Program-made: the position numbers and the translations under genes
DNA from: Dankookia rubra
GTDB lineage: Bacteria > Pseudomonadota > Alphaproteobacteria > Acetobacterales > Acetobacteraceae
Direction of reading: 5' to 3'
DNA: 64,000 nucleotides
NCBI RefSeq assembly: GCF_004355005.1
Contig: NZ_SMSJ01000006.1
Span: 62,001-126,000 of the forward strand
Part shown: one piece after another, positions 11,796 through 20,699 of the stretch
Position numbering within the stretch: the stretch's first letter is position 1
Layout: every line of letters starts with the position of its first letter
Notes under the pieces: model-generated
The model's database searches: none
Told to the model about the DNA's origin: nothing
Seen by the model: the letters and a program-made list of their open reading frames with translations, nothing else

Positions 11796-13007
11796 ATGAA
11801 CTACGAGGCGTTCTTCAAGAAGCAGATCGGCACCCTGCACCGCGAGGGGCGCTACCGCGTCTTCGCCGATCTCGAACGCCAGGCCGGCGCCTATCCGCGC
11901 GCCGTGCACCACCGCTCGCGCGGCGCGCAGGACGTGACCGTCTGGTGCTCGAACGACTATCTCGGCATGGGCCAGCACCCGAAGGTGCTGGCGGCGATGC
12001 ACGAGGCGCTGGACAAGTGCGGCGCCGGGGCCGGCGGCACGCGCAACATCGGCGGCACCAACCATTACCACGTGCTGCTCGAACAGGAATTGGCCGACCT
12101 GCACGGCACCGAGGCGGCGCTGCTGTTCAACAGCGGCTACATGTCGAACTGGGCCAGCCTGTCCACGCTTGCCGGCCGCATGCCGGGCTGCGTCATCGTC
12201 TCCGACGAGCTGAACCACGCCTCGATGATCGAGGGCATCCGCCACAGCCGGGCCGAGCGCCGGGTCTTCGCCCATAACGACCCCGAGGACCTGCGCCGCA
12301 AGCTGGCCGACCTGAACCCGGAAACCCCGAAGCTGGTCGCCTTCGAGAGCGTCTATTCCATGGACGGCGACATCGCCCCGATCGCCGAGCTCTGCGACGT
12401 CTGCGACGAATACGGCGCCATGACCTATGTGGACGAGGTCCATGCGGTCGGCCTCTACGGCAAGCGCGGCGGCGGCATCACCGAACGCGACGGCGTCGCC
12501 CACCGGCTGACGGTCATCGAGGGCACGCTCGCCAAGGCCTTCGGCGTGGTCGGCGGCTACATCGCCGGGTCGGCCGCGATGTGCGACTTCGTCCGCAGCT
12601 ATGCCTCGGGCTTCATCTTCACGACAGCGATCCCGCCCGCGGTCGCCGCCGGCGTGCTGGCCAGCATCCGCCACCTGAAGGCCAGCAGCCTCGAGCGGGA
12701 CGCGCTGCAGGAGCGTGCGGCGACCGTCCGCCGCCGGCTGGACGCGATCGGCGTGCCGCATCTCGACAACCCCAGCCACATCGTCCCGGTGATGGTACGT
12801 GACCCGGTGGTCTGCAAGGAGATCAGCGACCTGCTGCTCGACCAGTACGGGATCTACGTGCAGCCGATCAACTACCCGACCGTCCCGCGCGGGACGGAAA
12901 GGCTGCGCCTGACCCCCGGCCCGCTGCATTCGGACGCCGACATAGACCACTTGGTCTTCGCCCTCGGCGAGATCTGGGCGCGGTTCAGCCTGCAGCGGGC
13001 GGCCTGA
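11796..13007 (+). CDS. hemA: HemA, 5-aminolevulinate synthase
   Basis: PLP enzyme condensing glycine and succinyl-CoA to 5-aminolevulinate, the first tetrapyrrole step in alphaproteobacteria (C4 pathway). The 403-residue product has [34 protein letters not shown] and [13 protein letters not shown]. The PLP lysine is K247 in [14 protein letters not shown]. The start ATG 11796 is favoured over an in-frame upstream start by the AGAGGGAGG ribosome site. Location after puhE, as in other PGCs, ties supply of precursor to pigment synthesis. Confidence 0.97.
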   Translation: MNYEAFFKKQIGTLHREGRYRVFADLERQAGAYPRAVHHRSRGAQDVTVWCSNDYLGMGQHPKVLAAMHEALDKCGAGAGGTRNIGGTNHYHVLLEQELADLHGTEAALLFNSGYMSNWASLSTLAGRMPGCVIVSDELNHASMIEGIRHSRAERRVFAHNDPEDLRRKLADLNPETPKLVAFESVYSMDGDIAPIAELCDVCDEYGAMTYVDEVHAVGLYGKRGGGITERDGVAHRLTVIEGTLAKAFGVVGGYIAGSAAMCDFVRSYASGFIFTTAIPPAVAAGVLASIRHLKASSLERDALQERAATVRRRLDAIGVPHLDNPSHIVPVMVRDPVVCKEISDLLLDQYGIYVQPINYPTVPRGTERLRLTPGPLHSDADIDHLVFALGEIWARFSLQRAA

Positions 13008-13014
13008 GGTCGGC

Positions 13015-13036
13015 GGGGAGCCTGCGAAGGCTCCCC
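13015..13036 (+). terminator. Hairpin after hemA
   Basis: GGGGAGCC (13015-13022) pairs perfectly with GGCTCCCC (13029-13036) around a 6-nt loop, 8 bp after the hemA stop. There is no T-run, so it may be a processing or Rho-linked end rather than an intrinsic terminator. Confidence 0.45.
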
Positions 13037-13096
13037 GGCAGGCGCGGTCCGGCGGATTGGCAAAAGCCGGAACGGCACCAATCTACCCGCGGCCGG

Positions 13097-13381
13097 ATGA
13101 ACATTGAGGAGATTTCCAGGGTGACGTCAGACAACAAGACCCCGAAACCGCGCCGTGCCGTCCTGCAGGCCGCCGGCCTGGCCGCTTTGGCCCCGATCGC
13201 CATTCGTCCCGCCAAGGCGCAGGACAAGCTGCAGGGCTCCATGGTCATGTACCAGGACAAGCCGAAGGATGGCCAGAAATGCGGCGGCTGCCTGCATTTC
13301 CAGCCGCCGAATGCCTGCGCCATCGTCGCCGGCAATATCAGCCCCGAGGGCTGGTGCGCGGTTTGGGCGGCGAAGCCCTGA
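13097..13381 (+). CDS. High-potential iron-sulfur protein (HiPIP), Tat-exported
   Basis: Small periplasmic [4Fe-4S] carrier. In many purple bacteria HiPIP reduces the tetraheme cytochrome or reaction centre. The 94-residue precursor has a twin-arginine-like leader (KPRRAVLQAAGLAALAPIAI, cleavage after AKAQ near residue 41). The mature part of about 53 residues has four cysteines in the pattern CGGC, NAC and GWC, as expected for the HiPIP cluster. Its placement between hemA and bchI inside the PGC supports a role in photosynthetic electron transfer. It may be transcribed separately, as hairpins flank it on both sides. Confidence 0.9.
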   Translation: MNIEEISRVTSDNKTPKPRRAVLQAAGLAALAPIAIRPAKAQDKLQGSMVMYQDKPKDGQKCGGCLHFQPPNACAIVAGNISPEGWCAVWAAKP

Positions 13382-13394
13382 GGCTAGACTAGAC

Positions 13395-13421
13395 CCGGCG
13401 CGGCCCCCACGGCCGCGCCGG
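13395..13421 (+). terminator. Strong GC hairpin between HiPIP and bchI
   Basis: An 11-bp perfect stem, CCGGCGCGGCC (13395-13405) with GGCCGCGCCGG (13411-13421), closes a 5-nt loop CCCAC. It lies 14 bp after the HiPIP stop and 23 bp before bchI. No T-run follows. It could stop HiPIP transcription or protect its mRNA 3' end. Confidence 0.5.
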
Positions 13422-13443
13422 AGCCACATATGCCGCAGCCTGC

Positions 13444-14493
13444 ATGTCCGGACGGGGCCCCATGAGCCAGCGAGTCCCGTTCCCATTTTCCGCGATCGTC
13501 GGCCAGGACGAGATGAAGCTGGCCATCTTGGTGGCGGCGGTCGATCCCGGGATCGGCGGCGTGCTCGCCTTCGGCGACCGCGGCACCGGCAAGTCCACCG
13601 CCATCCGGGCGCTCGCCGGCCTGTTGCCGGACATCCCCGTGGTCGAGGGCTGCGCCTATCGCTGCGACCCCGGCGATGCCCGCGCGCTCTGCGACGACTG
13701 CCGTGCCCGCCAGGCCCGCGGCCCGCTGCGCACGCGGATGGCGCCGGTCCCCGTGGTCGACCTGCCGCTCGGCGCGACCGAGGACCGGGTGGTCGGCGCG
13801 CTCGACATCCAGCGGGCGCTGGCCAATGGCGAAAAGGCCTTCGAGCCCGGCCTGCTGGCCCGCGCCAATCGCGGCTTCCTCTACATAGACGAGGCGAACC
13901 TGCTGGAGGACCACTTGGTCGACCTCCTGCTCGACGTCGCCGCCTCCGGCGAGAACGTGGTGGAGCGCGAGGGACTGTCCATCCGCCACCCCGCCCGCTT
14001 CGTCCTGGTCGGCTCCGGCAACCCCGAGGAGGGGGAGCTGCGGCCGCAATTGCTCGACCGCTTCGGCCTTTCGGTCGAGGTCCGCACCCCCGGCGACCTG
14101 CCGAGCCGGATCGAGGTGATCCGCCGGCGCGATGCCTATGACCGCGACCCCGCCGGCTTCGCCGCGCAATGGGGTGGCGCCGAGGCCGAGTTGCGCGGGC
14201 GCATCCTCGCGGCGCGCGAGGGGCTGGCGCAGGTCGCGGTGCCGGACACGGCCTATGAGCGCGCGGCGCAGCTCTGCCTTTCGCTCGGCACCGATGGCCT
14301 CCGCGGCGAGCTGACCTTGATCCGCACCGCCCGGGCGCTCGCGGCGCTCGAGGGCAGCGCCGCGGTCGGCGATGCCGAATTGCGCCGCGTCGCCCCGCCC
14401 GCCCTGCGCCACCGGCTCCGCCGCAACCCGCTGGACGAGGCGGTGGCCGGCACCCGGGTGGAGCGCGCGGTGCAGGAGTTGTTCGGCCCGTGA
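13444..14493 (+). CDS. bchI: BchI, Mg-chelatase AAA+ ATPase subunit
   Basis: Motor subunit of Mg-chelatase, which inserts Mg2+ into protoporphyrin IX with BchD and BchH. The 349-residue product has FPFSAIVGQDEMKLA, Walker A in FGDRGTGKSTAIRALAG, Walker B in GFLYIDEANLLEDH and sensor LVGSGNPEEGELRPQLLDRF. A second start at ATG 13462 gives MSQRVPFPFSAIVG with a better upstream GGACGGGG; either is possible. The stop overlaps the bchD GTG start by four bases. Confidence 0.96.
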   Translation: MSGRGPMSQRVPFPFSAIVGQDEMKLAILVAAVDPGIGGVLAFGDRGTGKSTAIRALAGLLPDIPVVEGCAYRCDPGDARALCDDCRARQARGPLRTRMAPVPVVDLPLGATEDRVVGALDIQRALANGEKAFEPGLLARANRGFLYIDEANLLEDHLVDLLLDVAASGENVVEREGLSIRHPARFVLVGSGNPEEGELRPQLLDRFGLSVEVRTPGDLPSRIEVIRRRDAYDRDPAGFAAQWGGAEAELRGRILAAREGLAQVAVPDTAYERAAQLCLSLGTDGLRGELTLIRTARALAALEGSAAVGDAELRRVAPPALRHRLRRNPLDEAVAGTRVERAVQELFGP

Positions 14494-16298
14494 CCACGCA
14501 GGGGCCCGACGACCCGACCCCTTGGGCGGAGGCCATGCAGGCCGCCGCGCTGCTGGCGATCGACCCGGCCGGGCTCGGCGGCGCCTCGCTCCGCGCCATG
14601 CCGGGGCCGGTGCGCGACGCGTGGCTGGCCCTGCTGCGCGGCCTGCTGCCGGCGGGCACGCCCTGGCGCCGCGTGCCGCTCGCGGTTGGCGACAGCCGGC
14701 TGCTCGGCGGGCTCGACCTGACCGCGACCCTGCAATCCGGCCGCCCGGTGGCCGAGCGCGGCCTGCTGGCCGAGGCCGATGGCGGCGTGCTGGTCCTGGC
14801 CATGGCCGAGCGCGTCACCGCCAATACCGCGGCGCATCTGGCCATGGCGCTCGACACCGGCGAGGCCATCGCCGAGCGCGACGGCCTGGCGCTGCGGGCC
14901 CCGGCGCGGCTGGCCGTGGTGGCCCTCGACGAGGGCCTGGCGCCGGAGGAGGCACCGCCCGCCGCCCTGCTGGAACGCCTGGCCTTCCGCCTCGACCTGC
15001 ACGCCATCGCGCCGCGCGAGGCGGAGGGCGAGGCGCCGGATGTCGCCGCGGCGCGGGCGCGGCTGCCCGCCGTCACCGCCGGCGACGACATCCTCGTGGC
15101 GCTCTGCGGCACCGCGCTGGCCCTCGGCATCGGCACGTTGCGGGCACCGGTCCTGGCCTTGCGGGCGGCCAGGGCCGCGGCGGCGCTGGCCGGCCGCGAC
15201 GCGGTGACCGAGGACGACGCTGCGCTCGCGGCACGGCTGGTGCTGGGGCCGCGCGCCCTGGTACTGCCGGCCGAGGCGCCCGCGGAGGAGCCCGGATCCG
15301 AGGCGGAGCAGCCGGCGCCCGAGCCGCCGCCCGACCCGGGCGAGGAGGATGACCTGCCCGACCCGCAGGCGCTGCAGGACATGATCCTTGCCGCCGCCGC
15401 GGCGGCGGTGCCGGCGCACCTGCTGGACGGGCTCAAGCTCGGCGAGGCGGCGCGCTCGCGCACGCCCGGCAAGGCCGGGGCGCAGAAGGCCTCGCCGCGG
15501 CGCGGCAGGCCGATCGGCGTCCGCGCCGGGGAGCCTCGGGGCGGCGCGCGCCTGGCGCTGGTCGAGACGCTGCGGGCTGCGGCGCCCTGGCAGCGGCTGC
15601 GCCGGCGGAGCGCGGCGCCGATCGCGGCGCGGCCCGGTGAGGACATGCCGCGCCGGATCGAGATCCGGCCCGGTGAGGACACGCCGCGTCGGATCGAGAT
15701 CCGGCGCGAGGACCTGCGCATCCGCCGCTTCCGGCAGCGCTCCGAGACGGCGACGATCTTCGCCGTCGACGCCTCCGGCTCCGCCGCGCTGCACCGGCTC
15801 GGCGAGGCGAAGGGCGCGGTCGAGCTGCTGCTGGCGGATTGCTACGTGCGCCGCGACAAGGTGGCGCTGCTGGCCTTCCGCGGCACCGGGGCCGAGTTGC
15901 TGCTGCCGCCGACCAGCTCGCTAGTGCGGGCCAAGCGCAGCCTGGCCGGGCTGCCCGGCGGCGGCGGGACGCCGGTGGCCGCGGCGCTCGACGCGGCCCT
16001 GGCCCTGGCCGATGCGGTGCGGCGGAAGGGACAGACCCCGCTGCTGGTGATGCTGACCGATGGCCGCGCCAATGTCGCCCGCGACGGCGCCGGCGGCCGT
16101 GCCCGGGCCGAGGCCGAGGCGCTGGAGGCCGCCCGGGCGCTGCGCGCCGCCCGCGTCGCCTGCGTGCTGGTCGATGTCTCTCCCCGCCCGGCCGAGGCCG
16201 GCCGGCGGCTGGCCGCCGAGATGGGCGCCAAGTACCTGGCGCTGCCCTACGCCGACGCAGCGACGCTCTCCCGCGCCGTGAAGGCCGAGGCGGCATGA
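14490..16298 (+). CDS. bchD: BchD, Mg-chelatase subunit D (AAA+ plus VWA)
   Basis: Platform subunit of Mg-chelatase. The 602-residue protein has a degenerate AAA+ half (about 1-250), an acidic Pro/Glu linker (about 265-300), an Arg-rich stretch, and a C-terminal integrin-I/VWA domain with the MIDAS motif DASGS (about residue 426) and later MLTDGRANVARDG. GTG start. A 36-bp in-frame tandem duplication in the linker repeats RPGEDxPRRIEI just before the VWA domain. bchH, the porphyrin-binding partner, is not in the window. Confidence 0.95.
   Translation: MTTQGPDDPTPWAEAMQAAALLAIDPAGLGGASLRAMPGPVRDAWLALLRGLLPAGTPWRRVPLAVGDSRLLGGLDLTATLQSGRPVAERGLLAEADGGVLVLAMAERVTANTAAHLAMALDTGEAIAERDGLALRAPARLAVVALDEGLAPEEAPPAALLERLAFRLDLHAIAPREAEGEAPDVAAARARLPAVTAGDDILVALCGTALALGIGTLRAPVLALRAARAAAALAGRDAVTEDDAALAARLVLGPRALVLPAEAPAEEPGSEAEQPAPEPPPDPGEEDDLPDPQALQDMILAAAAAAVPAHLLDGLKLGEAARSRTPGKAGAQKASPRRGRPIGVRAGEPRGGARLALVETLRAAAPWQRLRRRSAAPIAARPGEDMPRRIEIRPGEDTPRRIEIRREDLRIRRFRQRSETATIFAVDASGSAALHRLGEAKGAVELLLADCYVRRDKVALLAFRGTGAELLLPPTSSLVRAKRSLAGLPGGGGTPVAAALDAALALADAVRRKGQTPLLVMLTDGRANVARDGAGGRARAEAEALEAARALRAARVACVLVDVSPRPAEAGRRLAAEMGAKYLALPYADAATLSRAVKAEAA
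15630..15701 (+). repeat. Two-copy 36-bp tandem repeat inside bchD
   Basis: Units 15630-15665 and 15666-15701 differ at only two positions (CATGCC/CACGCC and CGCCGG/CGTCGG). Each encodes a 12-residue motif containing PGEDxPRRIEI. The frame is kept. A recent replication-slippage duplication in the linker is the simplest reading. Confidence 0.85.
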
Positions 16299-16377
16299 GC
16301 CGCGAACGCGGGTCGGGGTCCGGGGACCGACCCGGTCCCCGGTGGGGGGCCAGGGGGCAAAGCCCCCTGGAAGGCCG
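16299..16377. other. GC-rich hairpin spacer between bchD and bchO
   Basis: Two inverted repeats are visible: GGGGACCG with CGGTCCCC (about 16323-16342), and AGGGGGC with GCCCCCT around a 3-nt loop (about 16352-16368). This resembles a short REP-like unit. No gene is seen, apart from alternative in-frame starts for bchO. Confidence 0.5.
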
Positions 16378-17250
16378 TTGATCCCCGCGGACTGGCCGAA
16401 CCGGAGTTCCAGCCGGTTCGTCACCGCGGGCGGCCTGCGCTGGCACGTCCAGGTCGCCGGCAGCGGCCCCGTGCTCCTGCTGGTCCACGGCACCGGCGCC
16501 GCGACGCATTCCTGGCGCGACCTGCTGCCCCTGCTCGCCCGGCACTTCACCGTCGTCGCGCCCGACCTGCCCGGCCATGGCTTCACCCAGCGGCCGCGCG
16601 CCGAGGGGCTGTCGCTGCCCGGCATGGCGCGCGGCGTCACCACACTGCTGCGCGCGCTCGGCCTCAAGCCGGCGCTCGCCGCGGGGCATTCCGCCGGCGC
16701 CGCGGTGATCGCCCGGATGACGCTCGACGGCGGCATAGCACCAAGGGCGCTGGTCGGGCTCAACGCCGCGCTGCTGCCCTTCGAGGGGCTGGCCGGGCAG
16801 ATCTTCTCCCCCATCGCCCGGCTGCTCTCCGGCCTCCCCGCGGTGCCCTGGTTCTTCGCTTGGCGCGCCGGCGACCGCGGCCTGGTCGAACGCCTGCTGC
16901 GCGACACCGGCTCGACCCTCGATCCGCGCGGCGTCGAGCTCTATGGCCGGCTGGTGCGGCAGCCCGGGCATGTCGCCGCGGCGCTCGGCATGATGGCGCA
17001 TTGGGAGCTGCGGCCGCTGCTGCGCGACCTGAAGGCGCTTTCCGTGCCCCTGGTGCTGGTGGTCGGCGGGCATGACCGGACCGTGCCGCCCTCCGACGCC
17101 CGGCGCATCCGCGCCGCGGTGCCGGGCACCCGGATCCTCGACCTGCCGGCGCTCGGCCACCTCGCCCATGAGGAGCGGCCGGCCGAGGTCGCCGGCATCC
17201 TTCTGCGGATCGCCGAGGAGGCCGGCGCGCTGGCCGCCGTCACCGCATGA
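16378..17250 (+). CDS. bchO: BchO, alpha/beta hydrolase of the Mg-chelatase operon
   Basis: Alpha/beta hydrolase found with bchID in most purple PGCs. It is often described as a putative Mg-chelatase accessory protein, but its exact function is unproven. The 290-residue product has the oxyanion HGTGAATHSW motif, the nucleophile elbow AAGHSAGAAV and late GGHDRTVPP and ALGHLAHEE, giving a Ser-Asp-His triad. N-terminal DWPNRSSSRFV is typical of BchO. TTG 16378 is preferred because the coding similarity begins right after it; GTG 16342 is an upstream alternative. The stop overlaps the next gene by four bases. Confidence 0.85.
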   Translation: MIPADWPNRSSSRFVTAGGLRWHVQVAGSGPVLLLVHGTGAATHSWRDLLPLLARHFTVVAPDLPGHGFTQRPRAEGLSLPGMARGVTTLLRALGLKPALAAGHSAGAAVIARMTLDGGIAPRALVGLNAALLPFEGLAGQIFSPIARLLSGLPAVPWFFAWRAGDRGLVERLLRDTGSTLDPRGVELYGRLVRQPGHVAAALGMMAHWELRPLLRDLKALSVPLVLVVGGHDRTVPPSDARRIRAAVPGTRILDLPALGHLAHEERPAEVAGILLRIAEEAGALAAVTA

Positions 17251-18602
17251 TCCTGCCCGCGTCCCACCCGCAGCGGCTCGAGCTGAACGACGAGGTCCAT
17301 GCCCGGCCGCCGGAGGCGATGGCGCCGCCGCTGCGCGTCTCCTACCTCGCGCTGCTGAACGACCCGGCGCGACGCGACGCGGCCTGGGAGGCGGTGGTGG
17401 CGCTGGCGCAGCGCATGGCGGTCGCACCGCCGCTGCCCGGGGCCAGCCATTTCAGCGCCGATTTCGGCCCCTTCCGGCTGAAATGGGAAAGCCACACCGA
17501 GTTCCACCGCATCATGATCTTCGCGCCCCTGAAGGGCGACGTCTCCGCCCCGCTGGCCGGCGACGACCCCTTCACCGAGCCGGCCATCGCCACCGTCCCG
17601 GCCGATTGGGTCGAGGCGCTGCCCGGCCGGCTGCTGGTGGCGGCGCATGTCGGGCTGCTGTCCTCCGCCGCGGCGGCGCCCGACCTGGACACGATCTCGG
17701 ATCGGCTGTTTGCCGGCAACGTCCTGGCCGGCGGGCAGATGGCCGGCGGCCTCGCGCACGCCTTCACCGATTTCCGCATCCATACCGGCGGCTTCAGCCG
17801 GATGCTGGTGCTCGACGGCGGGATGAGCCCGCGCCAGGCCGGCCGCTACGTGCAGCGGCTGCTGGAGATCGACACCTACCGGATGCTGGCGCTGCTGGCG
17901 CTGCCCATGGCGCGCGAGATCGGCCCCTTCCTGACGCGGTCCGAGCAGGAACTGGCGCGGATCATCAGCGCCCTGGTGAAGGCGAGCGACGCGGACGAGC
18001 CGGAGCTGCTGGAGCGGCTGACCAACCTGGCCGCCGAGGTGGAGGCGCGCGAGGCCGAGTCGCTGTACCGCTTCAGCGCGGCCGATGCCTATTACGAGCT
18101 GGTGCAGCGCCGCATCGCCGAGCTCCGCGAGGTGCGGATCGAGGGCGTGCAGACGCTGCAGGAGTTCACCGAGCGCCGCCTGGCGCCGGCGATGAACACC
18201 TGCCGGGCCATCGCGGCGCGGCAGGATGCGCTGTCCCGCCGCGTGGCACGGGCGACGGCGCTGCTGTCCACCCGCGTCGATCTCACGCGCGAGCGGCAGA
18301 ACCAGGAAGTGCTGGCCTCGATGAACCGCCGGGCGCAGCAGCAGCTGAGGCTGCAGGAGACGGTGGAGGGGCTGTCGATCGCGGCGGTGACCTACTACGT
18401 CGTCGGGCTGGTCGGCTATGTCGCGAAGGGCCTCAAGGCGGGCGGGGCGAAGCTCGACCCCGACCTGGTGACGGGCGTTGCCATCCCCGTGGTGGCGGTG
18501 GTGGTGGCCTTGGGCCTGCGGCAGGTGCGGCGCTTCCTGAAGCGGCGGCGGAAGCCCCGGGCGGGCGAGTGGGGCGGCTTCAAGCCGCCTCAACCGGGTT
18601 GA
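17247..18602 (+). CDS. DUF3422 family membrane protein
   Basis: A 451-residue protein recognised as DUF3422 from motifs such as HPQRLELNDEVHARPPEA near the N-terminus and AHAFTDFRIHTGGFSRMLV in the middle. A long helical region (about 195-370) contains many Arg/Glu/Leu heptads. Two C-terminal membrane segments follow (about 380-400 and 410-430) and a basic tail. Function is unknown. It overlaps bchO by four bases, so it is probably translated from the bchIDO message. The same position is not universal in PGCs, so a pigment role is only suggested by context. Confidence 0.8.
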   Translation: MILPASHPQRLELNDEVHARPPEAMAPPLRVSYLALLNDPARRDAAWEAVVALAQRMAVAPPLPGASHFSADFGPFRLKWESHTEFHRIMIFAPLKGDVSAPLAGDDPFTEPAIATVPADWVEALPGRLLVAAHVGLLSSAAAAPDLDTISDRLFAGNVLAGGQMAGGLAHAFTDFRIHTGGFSRMLVLDGGMSPRQAGRYVQRLLEIDTYRMLALLALPMAREIGPFLTRSEQELARIISALVKASDADEPELLERLTNLAAEVEAREAESLYRFSAADAYYELVQRRIAELREVRIEGVQTLQEFTERRLAPAMNTCRAIAARQDALSRRVARATALLSTRVDLTRERQNQEVLASMNRRAQQQLRLQETVEGLSIAAVTYYVVGLVGYVAKGLKAGGAKLDPDLVTGVAIPVVAVVVALGLRQVRRFLKRRRKPRAGEWGGFKPPQPG

Positions 18603-18888
18603 GGCCGATCCGGTCTTTTCGCCGGGAAAGCCGCGGTCCTGCCCGGCGCCGCGCCCGCACGGGTTTTAGCTTTCAGGCTTTGAGGCGCCTCGGCCGGCCT
18701 TCCGGGGATGCCATGCGCGGTTTCGGACAAACTCCGTCCGCTGACATTATTCCTATCGCACGGAGCCGGGCAAAGCGCAACGAATCCCGTGCCCGGACAG
18801 GCATGCCGGGCGCAGCCGCGGCCCTTGGTGGTGCCGATGCCGGCGCCCGGCCCTTCTGGCCGCGGATCGGACCTCCGTGCGCCGCCCG
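18603..18888. other. Intergenic gap between convergent genes
   Basis: 286 bp between the ends of the DUF3422 gene and the AHSA1 gene. No convincing ORF, RNA gene or T-tailed hairpin was seen. It marks the boundary between the bchIDO operon and an accessory insert. Confidence 0.5.
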
Positions 18889-19395
18889 TCAGCCGAGGAA
18901 GCGGTCGAGCTGGTCGAAGCTGCCGCCCCAGCCGCCGCTCATCGACGGGATGGCGGCGGCGAAGGCCGCGCGCTCCTCGGCCGTCGCCTCGATCGGCGAC
19001 CAGCGCAGCGTCACCTGCGTCGCCTCGGCCTCGCCCGATGCCGGCTCGAAGGTCACGGTGGTCAGCAGCTCCGGCGGCCAGGCGCCACCGAAGGGAGAGG
19101 GCGCGATATTGCCCGCCGCATCGCCGAAGGCATGCGCCCAGACCAGGCGGGCGGGCGGGACGACCTCACGATAAACGAAGCGCGCCCACATCGTGCCGCC
19201 CTCCGGCATTTCCATCCGCGCATGCAGCAGGCCGCCCGGCCGCAGCTCGAAGCGGAGGACGGTGGTGGTGACGCCCTTCGGGCCGAACCACTGCGCCAGC
19301 ATCTCGGGCTTCGTCCAGGCATCCCAGACCCGCCGGCGCGGCGCCCGGAACAGCCGGGTGATGGTGAACTCGGGTCCCGGTTCGGCGGCAGCCAT
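18889..19395 (-). CDS. SRPBCC/AHSA1-domain protein
   Basis: 168-residue START-like lipid/ligand-binding fold protein of the AHSA1 family. N-terminal TITRLFRAPRRRVWDAWTKPEMLAQWF is diagnostic (positions about 11-38). Such proteins are commonly paired with an ArsR regulator, as here, where the ArsR gene ends 3 bp upstream. Substrate and role are unknown. The pair lies inside the PGC between bchO and crtB but has no evident link to photosynthesis. Confidence 0.85.
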   Translation of the reverse strand: MAAAEPGPEFTITRLFRAPRRRVWDAWTKPEMLAQWFGPKGVTTTVLRFELRPGGLLHARMEMPEGGTMWARFVYREVVPPARLVWAHAFGDAAGNIAPSPFGGAWPPELLTTVTFEPASGEAEATQVTLRWSPIEATAEERAAFAAAIPSMSGGWGGSFDQLDRFLG

Positions 19396-19398
19396 GGG

Positions 19399-19749
19399 TC
19401 AGCCTTTCCTGTCCTGGGTGTGGGGGGCCTCAGTGCCGGGTGACCGCAGCAGCGTGTCCAGCCGGTCGAAGCTGTCGGTCCAGAGGCTGCGGAGCTGGTC
19501 GAGCCAGGCGCTGGTCTCGTCCACCGCCGCCAGGCGCAGCCGGCGGGGCCGCGCCTGGCGGTCCTGGCCGCGCTCGATCAGCCCGGCGCCCTCCAGCACC
19601 TTGAGGTGCTTCGAGATGGCCGGCTGGCTGATGCTGAAGGGCTTCTGCAGCTCGGCGACGGTGGCCTCGCCATGGGCCAGCCGGGCCAGGATGGCGCGGC
19701 GGGTCGGGTCGGCCAGGGCGGCAAAGGTCCGGTCGAGCCTGTCCTGCAT
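19399..19749 (-). CDS. ArsR-family winged-helix repressor
   Basis: 116-residue HTH regulator. N-terminal DRTFAALADPTRRAILARLAHGEATVAEL and the recognition helix SQPAISKHLKVLEGAGLI are typical of the ArsR group paired with AHSA1 proteins; no metal-binding cysteine cluster is seen. The start at 19749 is chosen because an ATG at 19785 would place a 12-bp palindrome (19758-19769) inside the gene, and family members start at this point. It probably represses its own two-gene operon. Confidence 0.87.
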   Translation of the reverse strand: MQDRLDRTFAALADPTRRAILARLAHGEATVAELQKPFSISQPAISKHLKVLEGAGLIERGQDRQARPRRLRLAAVDETSAWLDQLRSLWTDSFDRLDTLLRSPGTEAPHTQDRKG

Positions 19750-19757
19750 AGCCGGAA

Positions 19758-19769
19758 GGCTATATAGCC
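19758..19769. promoter_or_regulatory. Palindrome before the ArsR gene, candidate operator
   Basis: GGCTATATAGCC is a perfect 12-bp palindrome 8 bp upstream of the ArsR start. AT-rich sequence here stands out in a GC-rich region and could also overlap a promoter. Confidence 0.5.
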
Positions 19770-20055
19770 GATCGGTTATGCGCAAGGATGCTGAGGCGGC
19801 CGGGCCCGGTTCGCGGCGACCGGTGCCACCGCGGCGCGGCCGGCGAGAGGCCCGGCGCGGCCCAGCTTGGCCTGCCGGAACGAGGGATGGGCATGGCCGG
19901 CCCAGCGCCCGGACGCTGCTCGCGCGCTCACCGGCTTTGCCGCCTTGCTGGCCCTGTCCGGGCCGCCCGCGCTGGCCTTCTCCGACCCGCGGCGGCGTGG
20001 CGGGATGCCGTCGGCCGATCCGGCGCGGCTTGCCATAGCGCCGGGCCGGCCTTCC
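19770..20055. other. Gap with no recognised gene
   Basis: About 290 bp between the ArsR promoter and the end of the cupin gene. Reading frames here are GC-biased shadows without similarity to known proteins. No hairpin with a T-run and no operator was recognised. Confidence 0.5.
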
Positions 20056-20451
20056 TCAGCCGCCGTACTGCGCCTCGCTCACCTGCTCCATCCAGGTCAC
20101 CGCACTGCCGTCCAGCTTCTCCTGGATGGCGATATGCGACATCGCGGTGGTGGGGGCGGCGCCGTGCCAGTGCTTCTCGCCGGGCGGGAACCAGACCACG
20201 TCGCCGGGGCGGATCTCCTCGATGGGCCCGCCCTCCCGCTGCACCCGGCCGCAGCCGGCGGTGACCACCAGGGTCTGGCCGAGCGGGTGGGTGTGCCAGG
20301 CGGTGCGGGCGCCGGGCTCGAAGGTGACCAGGGCACCGGCGACCCGGGCGGGGTCGGGCGGGCTGAACAGCGGGTCGATCCGGACGATGCCGGTGAACCA
20401 GTCCGATGGCCCCTTGCCGGAGGGCTGGGTGCCCGCGCGCCTGATGTCCAT
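20056..20451 (-). CDS. Small cupin-domain protein
   Basis: 131-residue single-domain cupin. Motif 1 appears as [20 protein letters not shown], with metal-ligand histidines. Motif 2 appears as [18 protein letters not shown]. The C-terminal [14 protein letters not shown] resembles small quercetinase or decarboxylase-like cupins of the YhhW/carboxymuconolactone-associated type. The start MDIRRAG at 20451 is selected because the upstream frame is low quality. A single-gene unit divergent from the next gene; substrate unknown. Confidence 0.82.
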   Translation of the reverse strand: MDIRRAGTQPSGKGPSDWFTGIVRIDPLFSPPDPARVAGALVTFEPGARTAWHTHPLGQTLVVTAGCGRVQREGGPIEEIRPGDVVWFPPGEKHWHGAAPTTAMSHIAIQEKLDGSAVTWMEQVSEAQYGG

Positions 20452-20699
20452 GCGGGGTTTCCTGATCGATGGAGGCAAACAAATGTCGGGGTGGGGGAAA
20501 GCGTTCCCTCCCCGAACCCCATGTTTCCGTTCTGCGGGCCGGGTGTTGTCGCGGGAAGGAGGCGGGCAGGGGCCGGTTAATAGATTGGATAGAATCGTCG
20601 GCAATGGGCGAGGGCCGGACCCTGGGCGGCCGATCCCATGAATTCTGACGTCGCCCAAGGCACCCATGCAGGCTGACCTCCCATTTCAGCGATGATGCG

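Noticed and set aside
13127..15721. 864-codon minus-strand open frame opposite bchI and bchD
   Set aside because: Low-complexity Ser/Arg/Ala shadow with no recognisable domain.
20487..20514. GGGGAAAGCGTTCCCTCCCC hairpin resembling one arm of the repeat family
   Set aside because: Only one arm is present and it is not next to a stop codon; kept out of the repeat list as a possible relic.
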